Assembly (NCBI RefSeq): GCF_033568475.1
Contig: NW_027331831.1
Coordinates: 13,950,001 to 14,014,000 of the forward strand
DNA from: Henckelia pumila
Lineage: Eukaryota > Streptophyta > Magnoliopsida > Lamiales > Gesneriaceae
Direction: 5' to 3'
DNA length: 64,000 bases
The notes beneath the pieces are model-generated. The model ran no database searches, had not been told where the DNA came from, and saw nothing but the letters and a program-made list of their open reading frames with translations. A program made the translations under genes and the position numbers. Below, in pieces: positions 1 through 13,080 of this stretch. Positions within the stretch are counted from its first letter, which is position 1. The number at the start of each line of letters is the position of its first letter.

Positions 1-960
1 TTCGTCAAAGATATAGGTTTTGGGTTGCTGCTGTTGGAATTAATCTCGGAGGAATTTTCCTTGACGATTTATTATTCCGAGCTGATAGGTTTTGACCTTC
101 GATATTGGGGTATCACTAGATGGATAGATCTAGTAGGTAGACGGATTTCTACCAGTAATTGTTTGGAATGACATTTGACTTCGTCAAAAAGGCTCCGTGA
201 GTTCCTTGTGATAAGGATGATCCAAGATGTCGGATCAGGAAACTTGCTTGAGGTTTAATTTGTTTTGGTGTCCACTGTGGATGGATAAAAGAAAGTTGGT
301 AGTAGGTTTGAAATGGTGCAGGATTGGTGCCAGTGACTACTTTTAGTTGTTGTCTGACTCTGTCAGAGACGAGTGCGATGAATCAAGTATGGTTCTTGTG
401 ATTCAAGTGTTTGGAATTGGCGGAAATGTGGTAGAAAATCAGAGTTATTGATCAAGCCCTGTAAGAATTAGTGGCCAGTTATTGGTGATTGATAGCCTAA
501 TTTGGTTAATCTTGTCGGGCTAAAGTGTAGGTCGCAGCGGATCGATGTGAATCGATAAGTATAATATAATTAGTTTGATTTGGGATTTAGTGAATCAGGA
601 AGTAATTGTAATGGTACCATGAGCTGGTATGCTTAGAAGTCTATTTCCTTGGGAATGACTCGAAGCAATAAGCGATCCAGGTGCATTCAGGATTCTCTAG
701 TCATTGAGGATCTCCAGGCATGTAAGATACAGAACTTTTGGGTTTTTCTGATCACAGGAAGTGATTACAATTCGAATTTTTGGGGTCATAGTTCAGTACG
801 GTGATAATACTAAGTTGTCATTGATAAATACAGACATTGGGATTTAATAACGTTTTGAGATCAATACTTCTTTACTAGGAAGAGGCATATTTGATTTGAG
901 CATTGCTTGGAACTAGCAATGCTTGACCCAGGTTGCAGAAATGAGATTTCTCAGTTGTTC
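1..960. other. Decayed Ty3-like retroelement body, left part
   Basis: No open frame or recognisable protein domain is visible. I treat it as the left half of an old retroelement body because the element at 961-9788 splits it from 9789-11604: the bases beside the two ends (TGTTC and TGTTT) look like a target duplication with one change, and base composition and texture match on both sides. The retroelement call is an inference from the 3' end of the right half. Confidence 0.3.
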
Positions 961-3492
961 TTTGGAGACCTCGGGTGCTAATCTCATATGAACAATAATT
1001 CAGTCCAACAATTTAAATCTAATTAATAAGAAATATTCAATCTGAATATTAATCTGAGTAATAAAAACCCAAAAATAATCTAAGACCTAAGCGACGCGAA
1101 ACCATACATTTGGCGACGCAAAATCACGTCGCGAAAAGAATAATTTTTTTTTAAAAAAAACTAAGGGCCTCGCTCGAGCGAGCCCTAGGCGCGCTCGAGC
1201 GAGCACTGCTCGGGCCAAGGTCAAAATGACCTCGCTCGAGCGCGGCCAGGGTGCGCTCGAGCGAGCCCTGTGCTGCCCCAAGTCCTGAAACTGATCTATT
1301 TGTTGTCCTTTCCCATTTCAAGATTCTTTTCAACATCAAACCATCCCAATCAAATCTAGGATGATCCAAATATAAGATATAAAGCTAGAACATGCATTTC
1401 TAAACATCATAACTTCATATATGATTTATAGAAATGTAAAACAACAAGTTCCAAATCTGGATTCCTATTTTTAAATCATGCTAACATTAGCAATACATAA
1501 ACATGACAACAAACAAACAACTCTAGTTCTTAACCCGAGTCTCCACTTCTAACTTCTTCAATCTTGTGCTATCCAAGTCTCGTCAGACTCGTTCCTGCCC
1601 AACCTATTGCAATGCACACGTACAAAAATAAAGCAATAGCCGGATAATTCCGATGAGAAATACCTCTTAGTATGAAAGACATGTATATAGAACAATTAAA
1701 CATATCAATCGCATATACTATTATCACAAATCATTCAATCCCTATATACCCTTACCTGTTGGATTCCTTTCAAAGAAAACAATATCATGACAACACATGT
1801 ATAGGTTAAAGGGTAAAGAATTTCAATCTCGCAGAATCGATATTTTATAAATAATCTCTTTGGGTCTCGGGAAAATAATATGACCATAATCAAGCCTCCC
1901 ACCTACGCTCCCGCTCGAGGTGGTAACAAGCTCTTTGTCCCTGGACTGTGAACGCTATATTAGGAATTTTGGCAATAAGAACTCAAATCTGATTCCTAGC
2001 CTCACATATATAATTCCACCACGTCCAATATTTTTTTTTCGATTCTGCTTTCGGGGTTTCGAAAAAATTGTGGCTCAAGAGGATTACATCTCGACTCTAT
2101 CAGAAATTTTACCACAATCAAATCGTTCATAATAATCTACACTTATAAATCTTAAATAAAAAAGAATGTTTAATCAAACAAACTCATTTAGTAAGCAACA
2201 AGATCAACTAAAATCAAGTAGATCAAGTAAGTCATATAAGATCAAGCAAGATCAACTAAACATGCAAGTATGTGATTTATAAAACTCAAAAACCACCACG
2301 TTCTCGAGTTTTTCTACCTGTCAAGGATAATATCGAATCAAATCTTTGCCTTGATTCAAATCTCTGAATTCTTGCACTTCTTGATCAATGACAAACTACC
2401 AAAATTCTGCTCAATTCCTTCTTGCTATTCAAGTTCTTAGTTGCTCCAACTCTTGGTTCAACTTCTTGCCGACTCGAACTCGTCGACTCAAAATCGATTT
2501 ATTATACTTAAAGTCTGAAATGAAGTGTATAAAATTCCTACATAAGCTTTTAATCTCATCTCAATATCACAAATGCTTAACCACTTCAAGACTTGATAAT
2601 ATAACCAAAATTCAAACCGGCGGCGCAACGATTCGAATTCGATAAATCCAAAAGCTTACACATCATCTAAACATTGATCTAAATCCAATATCAACATCAA
2701 TATATCAGCCAAAATTCGAAAATAGCATCCCAAAAATTTCAGAATTTCATATCAATTCAAAATATTCTACTGGCGGCATAACGGACCGGAACCGGAAATT
2801 CTAAAAGCCTAAACATCTTCTCTATCAAAGGAAAATCATATCATACTCATTTCATAAACAAAGTCTCGAAATATACAGCTCACATTTTTCAGAAATTCAA
2901 AAAATATTCAAAAATTGATAAACATGTCTGAACGACGATCTTTTCGCGATCCGAGTTAGATATGCTATCGTCGTATATACTAGAACACGTTTATACAATC
3001 AAATATTAAATCTAACAACATTTAAAAATTAGAACATGGTAGAATTTAACCAAACTTATGTCAAAGTGTATCACTCGAAACCTTAATCGCAAATATACGA
3101 TCTATTTGAAATTCTACCGGCCGGATCAATTTTCAATAAATTTTGGAGCAAAGGAATCGGCCATGGAAGCTTGAGCTGAAGTTTCTGATTTCTCTCTAAA
3201 TTTGGCTGCAAAATGGTGATACATACACGTTTAAACATATGTGCATGCCATGTGTTTCTCCACTCACCAAGAAAAATTGCATTTTGGTCCCTGAGCTTTC
3301 AATAATTGCAAATCGGTCTTTAATCACTACTTTGCTTCTAAATAGATCCTTTTTAATTCTAAACCCAACATTTAAATCTTCAATCCTATAAATAATTAAT
3401 TCAAATATTTTATCCTTTTAATTTGAGAATTATTTTCGACTCGAAAATTAATTCTCTAATTTTCTTAAACTCCCAAATAATATTTTTCCCAA
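961..3492 (-). repeat. 3' LTR of the minus-strand element (truncated)
   Basis: This aligns nearly end to end with 7220-9788, with small indels. Its left edge reads TTTGGAGACC where the other copy has TGTGGGGACC. Its right edge lacks the last ~70 bases of the partner, including the terminal GGCCTTACA, so the start of this LTR in element orientation is deleted. It contains GCTCGAGC palindromes at 1168-1275 and a stem-forming block at 2932-2974. Confidence 0.8.
1168..1275. repeat. Cluster of GCTCGAGC palindromes in LTR
   Basis: Four copies of a CGCTCGAGCG-type palindrome are spaced about 20 to 40 bases apart in an otherwise AT-rich LTR. The partner LTR has three copies at 7428-7513, so one unit was lost or gained after insertion. 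Function unknown; position inside the LTR suggests a regulatory or RNA-structural role. Confidence 0.7.
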
Positions 3493-5774
3493 ATAATATC
3501 CTCCCTTCTAAGGAATGATTTCGTCATCGAAATCTCATTCAATCGTACTACTGAATCTCGTAGACTGTAAAGCTGATTGAAGTAATTATTACTTCAATTC
3601 TGTGAGCTTTAGATATCGTTTCTGATATCTTATCTTCTTCTTTCTGATCAAAATCTGTATAGATTTTTCCTGATTAACTCCAACTCTTATCAGCTTCTGC
3701 TTCATCTGCTTGAAGTTCACAGACAAAAGTCTAGCTGATGTTATTCAGCTTATACACAAGGATCAAATCTCATCTATGAGATAAATCTATATAGAGTACA
3801 CATCGGTAAATTAGATTGCTAACTCCATCTAGAATACTCACAAGGTTCAATCATCAGATCACTTCTAGAATCTCTTTCTGAATCAGATATTGCTCCGAAA
3901 AGAACATTTCTCACTGAACACTCTGTTCAAGCTTCAAACTATGTATCTGTCATTCAATTTCTAACTCTATATAATCTGCTCTGTTCTTATTTGGTACGGA
4001 TAAATTTTCATATTCTCTGTCTTTTCTCAAACCACATATGATCCGATCGCTGATACTTCTGAAATACCGTCTCAACACAAAGAAATTCTGATTTTCTTCT
4101 CATTTCATAATCAAAAACACGATCTCTACATCTATCAAATAACTGTTACAGGAATTATAATAAGCAAGTGTCAAAAATCTGTCAGCTAGTACTGAATCTA
4201 GTACTATAGTTCTGAGCATATCCTCGAAAATCTGGATAGTCATATCTGACAATCCATCGAGAGAAGGCTGGTATAATTCAATCACATACAACCAAAGACT
4301 CAGAACCTCTGAAAATCGATGCCACACACTATAAAATCAATCTAAAGTCTCTATCTTGACAATAGATTTCAATAATTCCTATAATCTCATCATATCACCA
4401 ACTTCTTAACCACTATCAACTTAAATCTGTATTACATATAATACAGCGTATTCTTGAATATGACGAAATATACTTCAATACAAATTTCAAACTCGTGACC
4501 ATTTGAGTAATTTCGAACTAAAATCAGTCGAAAAACTTTTCTTGTTTCAACTCTAGAGTTACTAAATTGTTTCATAGACCACTCGGTCTCTTCTTTTCTG
4601 CTTCTATTACTGGAAATGTAGGTATCGTAAATTCAATTCTGTCATATCATCTTCCATTTTCTTTCACCAATACTGATTTCCAAGTACTTCATACAAAATT
4701 TCCAAACCACTGAATGGATATATAATCTGTTGTAGTGTGCCTTTTCCAGAATTTGATATCTCATGTCTAGATTATCTGACACAATCAAACGATTATTTAT
4801 CTCAAACTCCGTTCACTCTGATCTGCTATCATGTCTCATATCTCAATCTAGTGTTCTCAACCGAATTCTAATCGCTTGATCTAATCTCAATGTTGCTTTC
4901 ATCTTTCCAAACTAATCTAACGTAGTTTGGATTGCAACAATCCTAATTATTTAAGTATCTATCTAGAAACTCAAGTACAAAACAAAATCTTTAATCGGTC
5001 GATCAAGCATTCATCTAGTTTCTTTTTTTTTTTATTTCTCACGTTCTGGAAAAATAATAATCCATAACTCATGCTGGTACTCTGAATCAAAATTTCTGTC
5101 AGTTACGAGCCAAAAACATCAAAAATATACTGAATGTATACACCAAATGATCAACGACTCTTGAAATTCATAATCAAAGAAACTCACTCAAGTCAAGGTC
5201 ATCCAAAGATCAAATATTCTAAATGACAAAATCTGCTAAATGAAAACAACTCACTTGCATCTCAACTTAAAGCAAGTGAATTAAATCAGACTCTAACAAA
5301 GAATAAGAGTCAATCAAGATCGATTGATGTCAAATAACAAAACCTCATAATCGATATCAAAAGATTCAAGAGTCATGATTCTATGATATAATAGCTTCAG
5401 CAAAATCGAAGAGAAGGCTCGACTGTAACTGATTTTCTTAATTATCTCATCAGATCTCTAAGCTCTTCCCGAATAATATTGATTGATCCATAACCGTATT
5501 CAATACCCAAAATAAAACGGAATCTAAATTTTGGAACTCATACTATAACTCAAATACCACAATTCAATTCAAATTCAATCTTATTTCTTCCAAAATGTAA
5601 TTCAGCTTTTCTGATTCAAGTTGCTGATATCTTCTTTTCATAGCCTTTTACCAAGGTTAGAACATAGCAATTACAACAAATAAAGGCTCAATATAAAACT
5701 AATGTAGCATAATCAATTACTCAGCTATATCTGTATGCAATGCACCCAGATTCATAATTATGCAGGCAGATTAA
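3493..5774 (-). other. Decayed interior of the minus-strand element
   Basis: About 2.3 kb between gag and the 3' LTR with no pol-like domain and only short open frames. A purine run on the minus strand (AGAAGGGAGG, 3500-3509) next to the LTR is the likely polypurine tract. It is preceded by a block (GATTTCGATGACGAAATC on the minus strand) resembling the 3' untranslated part of plant Ty3 elements. Confidence 0.5.
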
Positions 5775-6767
5775 TCAAATCTTATAATTACCTGTAGTTT
5801 CGTCATCTGGTGAAGTTTGAGCCCAGTTAGCTGTAGATGCTTGTTTCCTAGGAGATGGATCTTCATTCTGATTTCCTCTCATTCCCCCTTGATTAGGACA
5901 CACTCGAGAAAAATGTCCCACTTGATAGCAACGATGATACTTTCCTAAAGTTCCTCGGCATTTATCGCTAGCATGTTTTCCTCCACAATGAGTGCAGTAT
6001 TCACCCACATACTCTGCCTTCTGACCCAAACCAAATGGTCTCGGTCTACTAGAGCTAGAGGAACTGCTACCATACCTCTTGAACTGTTGTCTCTAAAGCT
6101 TTAACCGCTCTTTAATATTGCTGCCACTACCTCCTGCCTCAAATCTGCTCTGTGATGACAATTGCGGATGAAATTGCGGTTGTACCACATACTGAGGCAT
6201 GATTAAATTTTCATTCTGTGTCATAAAACCAGCTTCAGCTCTTTTAGCCTTGTCAATCGCTTCTACCAGACTATTCGGTCGCTCCGCATTTATCCAAGCA
6301 TAAACATCCGGATTAAGGCCATTGATAAACAGATTAGCTTGGACTTCTTCATCATCAACCACGGGAGGAACAAATCGGAGTAAATTAAAGAATTTAGCAA
6401 CATAGCTCTCAACAGTCAAATTTCCCTGCTGCTGATTAACAAATTCTGCAGCTCTATCTTCTCTAAAGGATATCGGAAGAAAACGCTGACAGAATTCAGT
6501 CTTGAATACCTTCCAAGTAATTACTGTTCCTCGGTTCTCCAGACTTTGTTTTGTCGCAAACAACCAGCTTCTTGCTAAATCTCGAAGTTGGTATATGATC
6601 AGCCTGATTCTACGTTCATCAGAGTACTCCAAAGACTCGAACAAGTGATCAAGCTCTTCTAACCAACTTTCACAAGCAATGTCATCTTCTGTACCTTTCA
6701 AAGTTGGCGGATCATACGTCTGAAATTGATCGAATAGTACTTCCATTGGTGTGAGGGTAGCATCCAT
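5775..6767 (-). pseudogene. Ty3/gypsy gag with one in-frame stop
   Basis: A single reading frame runs from 6767 to 5775 and is broken by one stop at 6093-6095. The first 224 residues form a retrotransposon gag core (WLEELDHLFESLEYSDERR, then a segment ending NLFINGLNPDV). After the stop the same frame enters a zinc-knuckle region with an unusual CTHCGGKHASDKC motif. The classical second knuckle has lost its first cysteine: it reads KYHRCYQVGHFSRVC, Tyr where Cys is expected. Gag normally packages element RNA into virus-like particles; this copy is very likely inactive. Confidence 0.8.
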
Positions 6768-7202
6768 CGATTCTAAAGGCTTACACTACTGTCTTGTTCA
6801 GTCTGAGTACTTACTTCACCTAAGGAGTACTGTTCTATTCAGTTTGGGGTGCTTACTTCACCCGAAGAACCTGACTTACTTTAAAATAAAATCTATAAGC
6901 AACGCAGATATTATACTATTCAAATCAATAAAACATATCTATAATCTCATGCCTTTTCATATAACACATGCTTACAAGTTCTCATGTTATTCAAAGAAAA
7001 CATGTTTACAAGGAATTCATATATTCATGTAAATTCACATAATCAGGTAAACACGTAAGCATAAAAGCATATAATTTCTTCACTCAGTAAATCATGCTCG
7101 CATATAATGTATCAAAATAAGTAAATCATCAATCATGTCATACTAAAAATGCATGCGACTCAATCTACCCCGTTCAACCTCTATCTTAGTCCAAGAACTT
7201 AC

Positions 7203-7214
7203 GCTCTGATATCA
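7203..7214 (-). promoter_or_regulatory. Primer-binding site (initiator tRNA-Met type)
   Basis: On the minus strand, a few bases downstream of the 5' LTR, TGATATCAGAGC matches the common plant primer-binding site TGGTATCAGAGC at 11 of 12 bases. This fixes the element's orientation as minus strand. Confidence 0.65.
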
Positions 7215-7219
7215 CCTGT

Positions 7220-9788
7220 TGTGGGGACCTCGGGTGCTAATCTCATATTCACAATAATTCGGTCTAACAATTTAAGTCTAATTAATAAGAAATATTCAAT
7301 CTGAATATTAATCTGAGTAATAAAAACCCAAAAATAATCTAAGACATATAGCGACGCGAAACCATCATTTGGCGACACAAAATCACGTCACGAAAAGAAT
7401 AATTTTTTTTAAAAAAAAACTAAGGGCCTCGCTCGAGCGAGCCCTAGGCGTGCTCGAGCGAGCACTGCTCAGGCCAAGGTCAAAATGACCTCGCTCGAGC
7501 GAGCCCTGTGCTGTCCGAAGTCCTGAAACTGATCTATTTGTTGTCCTTTCCCATTTCAAGCTTCTTTTCAACATCAAACCATCCCAATCAAATCTAGGAT
7601 GATCCAAATATAAGATATAAAGCTAGAACATGCATTTCTAAACATCATAACTTCATACATGATTTCTAGAAATGTAAAACAACAAGTTCCAAATCTGGTT
7701 TCCTATTCTTAAATCATGCTAAAATTAGCAATACATAAACATGACAACAAACAAACAACTCTAATTCTTAACCCGAGTTTCCACTTCTAACTTCTTGAAT
7801 CTTGTGCTATCCAAGTCTCGTCTGATTCGTTCCTGCCCAACTTATTGCAATGGACACATATAAAAACAAAGCAATAGCCGGATAATTTCGGTGAGAAATA
7901 CCTCTTAGTATGAAAGACATGTATATAGAGCAATTAAACATATCAATCGCATATACTATTATCACAAATCATTCAATCCCTATATACCCTTACCTGCTGG
8001 ATTCCTTTCAATGAAAACAATATCATGACGACACATGTATATGTTAAAGGGTAAAGGATTTCAATCTCGCAGAATTGATATTTTATAAATAATCTCTTTG
8101 GGATCCCGGGAAAAGAATATGGCCATAATCAAGCCTCCCACCTACGCTCCCGCTCGAGGTGGTAACAGGCTCTTTTTTCCTGGACTGTGAATGCTATATT
8201 TGGAATTTCGGCAATAGGAACTCAAATCTGATTCCTAGCCTCACATATATAAGTCCACACGTCCAATATTTTCTTTTTGATTCTGCTTTCGGGGTTTCGA
8301 AAGAATTGTGGCTCAAGAGGATTACATCTCGACTCTATCAGAAATTTTACCACAATCAAATCGTTCATAATATTCTACACTTCTCAATATTAAATTAAAA
8401 AATATGTTTAATAAAAAAAACTCATTTAGTAAGAAACAAGATCAACTAAATCAAGTAGATCAAGTAAGTCATATATGATCAAACAAGTTTAACTAAACAT
8501 GCAAATATGTGATTTGTAAAACTCGAAAACCACCACGTTCTCGAGTTGTTCTACCTGCCGAGGATAATGTCGAATCATACCTTTGTCTTGATTCAAATCT
8601 TTGAATTCTTGCACTTCTTGATCAATGACAAACTACCAAAATTCTGCTCAATCCCTTCTTGCTATTCAAGCTCTTAGTTGCTCCAACTCTTGGTTCAACT
8701 TCTTGCCGACTCGAACTCGTTGACTTGATATCACATGAGCTTTTAATCTCATCTCAATATCACAAATTCTTAACCACTTCAAGACTTGATAATATAACCG
8801 AAATTCAAACCGGCGGCGCAACGATTCGAATTCGATAAATTCAAAAGCTTACACATCATCTAAACATTGATCTAAATCCAATATCAACATCAAAATATCA
8901 GCCAAAATTCGAAAATATCAGCCCAACAATTTTAGAATTTCATATCAATTCAAAATCTTCTACCGGCGGCATAACGGACCGGAACCGAAAATTCTAAAAG
9001 CCTGAACAACATCTTCTCTATCAAAGGCAACTCATATCATACTCATTTCATCAACAACGTCTCGAAATATACAGCTCACATTTTTCAGAAATTCAAAAAA
9101 TATTCAAAAATTGATAAACATGTCAGAACGACGATCTTTTCGCGATCCGACTTAGATATGCTATCGTCGTATATACTAGAACACGTTTATACAATCAAAT
9201 CTTAAATCTAACAAAATTTCAAAATTAGAACATGGTAGAATTTAATCAAACTTACGTCAAAGTGTAGCACTCGAAACCGTAATCGCAAATATACGATCTA
9301 TTTGAAATTCTACCGGCCGGATCAATTTTCAATAAATTTTGGAGCAAAGGAATCGGCCATGGAAGCTTGAGCTGAAGTTTCTGATTTCTCTCTATATTTG
9401 GCTGCAAAATGGTGATACATACACGTTTAAACATATGTGCATGCCATGTGTTTCTCCACTCACCAAGCAAAATTGCATTTTGGTCCTGAGATTCCAATAA
9501 TTGCAAATCGGTTTTTAATCACTACTTTGCTTCTAAATAGATCCTTTTTAATTCTAAACCCAACATTTAAATCTTCAATCCCATAAATAATTAATTCAAA
9601 TATTTTATCCTTTTAATTTAAGAATCCCGGAATTTAAATCCCAAATTCCGTAAATTCTCAAATTAAATATTTTCGACTAGAAAATTAATTCTCTAATTTC
9701 CATAAACTCTCAAATAATATTTTTTCCCAAATTCGGAATTTAAATCTCAAATTCCGTAATTAATAACTTAATATTTTCAGGCCTTACA
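7220..9788 (-). repeat. 5' LTR of the minus-strand element
   Basis: In window orientation the repeat begins TGTGGGGACC and ends GGCCTTACA, so it has canonical TG...CA ends. It is about 2.57 kb long. It carries three GCTCGAGC palindromes (7428-7513) and the ACGACGAT...ATCGTCGT stem (9128-9170). A diverged solo copy of the same family lies at 57834-60596. Confidence 0.85.
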
Positions 9789-11604
9789 TGTTTCATGTTG
9801 TTAGTGCATGACAGTTTTCGGGGACTGATAGTTGAGTACTTTGCTCGGATCTTTCCAATGTTATTCTTAGGAATTGTCCTTGAGTTGTGATCCGGTCAAT
9901 GATTACGGATTTTTGATGAGCATTAGCAAGATTAGCATCAGTTGTTTTGGCCGTGAGATGAGACAACAGCTGAGACCTGTGGTTTTTCGTCTGGCGGGAT
10001 TGCTGTCATTGATCTCCCAGTATGTTTCTGATGTGCTGTACCATTGAGATATTAGAATCGAATTTGATCGATCTGATAGATAACTGGATTGCCGCTAAGT
10101 ATTGAGGACTTTGTGTGGGATTGAGGTGAACCAGTTTTGTCCATCCCAGTTCGTAAGTCAACAATTGCAAGAATTTATCGTTATCCAGGACAGGATAACC
10201 ATTATTTTGTTTCAAGTATTATCTCGGGTGACGAGATAGATGTAGACATTCGTTACAGACTACTAATGTTGGGGATGGTGTTAGTTCATTTAAGTTTTCG
10301 GCGGGATAGTAATGTATTCTTTGAGGTAACAATCTGAGAAGTTTAGTGCCATGGGGATAATATCCTTGACAGGTTGACAAGTGGGAATCGTTTGAATATT
10401 ATCTCCGGTTTTGAGATTCAGATCACTGGGAATCGTGATCAGTCGGAGTGTTTCACAAGTTGTGATCATACCACTAGAGGTGTAATCTGAGGTTGTCAGA
10501 TACAGAAGGTGGTGTGCCGAGATATTGATGCCTTGCAGGTAAATGATATAGTATAGGACGTTTGTTTCGCATGGGCTATTCCATTGAGAAGCAAGACGTT
10601 GTCCTTGTCTAGAAAAGAGTAACTCGGGTGAGTACTCTGATAAGGGATCTTTAGTAATTAACGCTAAGATCAGAATTGTTAGACGGTTGGCTAACACTTG
10701 CGATAACATCGGGGATGCGATGTCAGTGTTAGACCAGTTGGGGATACAATGTGTTTGTATCTTGTTTTCTCGTTTGGCATTGAAAGAGTTCGTGCATATC
10801 TAGAGATAGTTAATGACTAGTTATGGTCTTAGAAGAAGTGTTATCGCTAAGATTCGCAGTCAGAGATGCAGTCAGAATTATTATTCGACGAGTAGTCAGG
10901 AGACTACAGTAATCTTGTGATATTTGGTTTAGATATCCGAGGAATTGTGTTAATAGCCAGCTAGTAGATATTACTACACAATCAGTGACTAAGATCACAT
11001 AAGTTAGTTGAACAGTGAGTTCTCGGTAAACTACTGTGTGATCTGATAAGAGTTCAGATGATCTTGCGAAATCGGTATGACGAATCAAGATTTTGATGAC
11101 TGTGCAGACAGTGACGTTTCTGAATCGTTGTTGGAAATGTGTCAAGATTCAGTAACAGTCGTTAGACATGTTAGCTCATGTTAGAGGAAAACTGATATTT
11201 TAAATTGCAAGGAAGATCCTTTCATGTGTCGGCGGACACAAGATTTTGAAGAAATTACCAGTCGATGGTATTGGATCGTTTCCGATGGACAGTAAATTAC
11301 TGACGATAATCAGTAGTGCTATACAGTTATCAGCGGGATTGCGGATGGTAAAGCATTTGCCTGAATGTAGGATGAAATAATTACCTGGATTATTGTCAAG
11401 GCATCCGATGTTAGAATCGGAACGGAGTTCTAAGCCAACTCTAGAAGTCGTAATGTGATTCATTGAAGGCTAGATCATGCAGGTTTTAGCGAGGTCTGAA
11501 TTTTTGAAAGTTTTTCGACTAGATGTTTTGAATCGGAACTATTAGTGAATGGGATAAGTTGGTCTATGTCACGTTCTCGGGATTTCCCTAGATTTCGAGG
11601 ACGA
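9789..11604 (+). other. Decayed Ty3-like body, right part
   Basis: This is a stretch rich in stops with no identifiable domain. Near its right end (about 11580-11605) the sequence TAGATTTCGAGGACGAAG is characteristic of the region just after pol in plant Ty3/gypsy elements, and an LTR-like sequence follows. It is probably the 3' part of the element that the 961-9788 insertion split. Short minus-strand open frames here show no family features and are not annotated. Confidence 0.4.
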
Positions 11605-13080
11605 AGGATTTAAACTATCGGGTAGGATCAGACGATCTGATCAGAGAATGGTCCATCCAAAGTGCGTGAGATCGGACGCTCCAATCAGGTAAACAAACGA
11701 CCCGATCTGACTAGGGCTTGCGTCATCAAGTTGGTCAGCATGATGACATCATTGCTGACATCATGAGGGCACATCGGACTCTCCGATGCATGGATCAGAC
11801 GGTCCGATCTGTACCCGGGAGAGGTGTATGGTTGCATGTAAACGGATTGACACATGACGGAGAACTGACGGTCCGATCTAAGAACAGGCGATCTGATGGC
11901 GATCGGACGCTCCGATGGTGTGATCGGACGGTCCGGTTGCAGTCTATAGATATGGGCGAAACGTCTCATTTCCTAGCACTCAGAACTTCTCTCGTTCGCC
12001 CATATGGCTCTATTTTATGGCTTTTTGGGTAATCTTATTTTAGAGTTGGAGTAGGAAGTATATTTTAGTATAATCAGACAGTGTCTAACATAGTAGCGGA
12101 GTAGTTCTCGAGTAGCTGAGCTGTGCTCGAAGCTGCGGAACTGCAGCAGGGTTGTGCCCACGTTGTAGGGTAGTTGCCATCAGCGGGGTGACGAAGGACG
12201 CATGTATAGCTTTGACTTCCTAAAAATATAAGGGAGTATGCTATAGCTTAGTTAAGGCTTTTAGAGCTTAAATAGTGATGCATGGGTATTTTGCATTGTA
12301 GACGCAGTAGCATGGTCAGTAGGCTTGGAACCTTGACGGGAATTCTAGGACTGCCTTAGTAAGGTACATAGGTACTGACTGAGATTGTCAGCAGGTATGC
12401 ATGATTATATGTTGCATTTATGTGTCATTATTGCATGGATTTATTATGTTGCATTTGCATATCATATTGAGCCTGTACATCTGTTGAGATGAGCCAGTAG
12501 GGTCGCTCAGCCCTATTTGGACGTTTGATGTCGAGGGCTCTGCTGATCGACGGGTCTAACCAGCACTGACATCAAGGGATCCCGGGTCCACGTCTAGTTT
12601 GGAGTGAGTGGTCGCGCACAGTGGTTTGATTCCCCGTTGTGACGAGCTCATATCCTAGGCCCCAGTCTGAGGAGTTTGGATACAGTTATCCAGATACGGA
12701 TACCCGAAAATTTCATCATACATGCATCATGTCTGTATGTTTACCCATACTAGCGTATTGGGCTTTAGAGCTCACGTCCAGTGTTTTCTATTTTCTGGAC
12801 ACCCCATTCGACGGGGCAGTTGCAGGTGCAGGTGCAGGTACTGCGCCCAGGGACTCGGAGTAGTCAGTGACCAAGAAGAGACAACAGGATTAGCTGTAGG
12901 ATTTATCGTTATTAAGATTTATTTGATTGGTTTGTATTTATCAAATTTTTTTTAACTGGTTGTATTCTGTCGATCCAGTTTTTATTTGGGTTTTCGTAGC
13001 ATATCTCTGATTATGTTAAATTGCATGCTTATTTAAGCTTTAATCTCTGATTAGTAGTGGATCCGGATTGGGTCACTACA
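11605..13080 (+). repeat. Ty3-type LTR ending GGGTCACTACA
   Basis: The 3' end (TTAGTAGTGGATCC...GGGTCACTACA) matches the ends of the LTRs at 16540-18079, 29437, 35474 and 43009. The 5' boundary is not clear because no TGTAGT start is seen. The first 350 bases hold a cluster of TCGGAC-N-GTCCGA quasi-palindromes upstream of the body, as in its relatives. Downstream are a TTGCATTTATGTGTCAT block and a TTCTGGACACCCCATTCGAC block shared with the other LTRs of this group. Confidence 0.65.

Larger units (their letters stand above)
961..9788 (-). mobile_element. LTR retrotransposon with 2.5-kb LTRs and a short internal region, minus strand
   Basis: Two long direct repeats (961-3492 and 7220-9788) bracket a 3.7-kb interior. 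On the minus strand, 5' to 3', the order is LTR, primer-binding site (7203-7214), gag (6767-5775), decayed interior, polypurine tract (3500-3509), LTR. The flanks TGTTC and TGTTT differ by one base. No protease, reverse transcriptase or integrase is recognisable, and 3.7 kb is short for a Ty3 interior, so this copy is non-autonomous or internally deleted. The gag belongs to the Ty3/gypsy type. Confidence 0.8.

Noticed and set aside
10006-11463. Minus-strand open frames up to 139 codons
   Set aside because: Sequence reads as decayed plus-strand retroelement; the frames have no recognisable domain and no gene-like structure.
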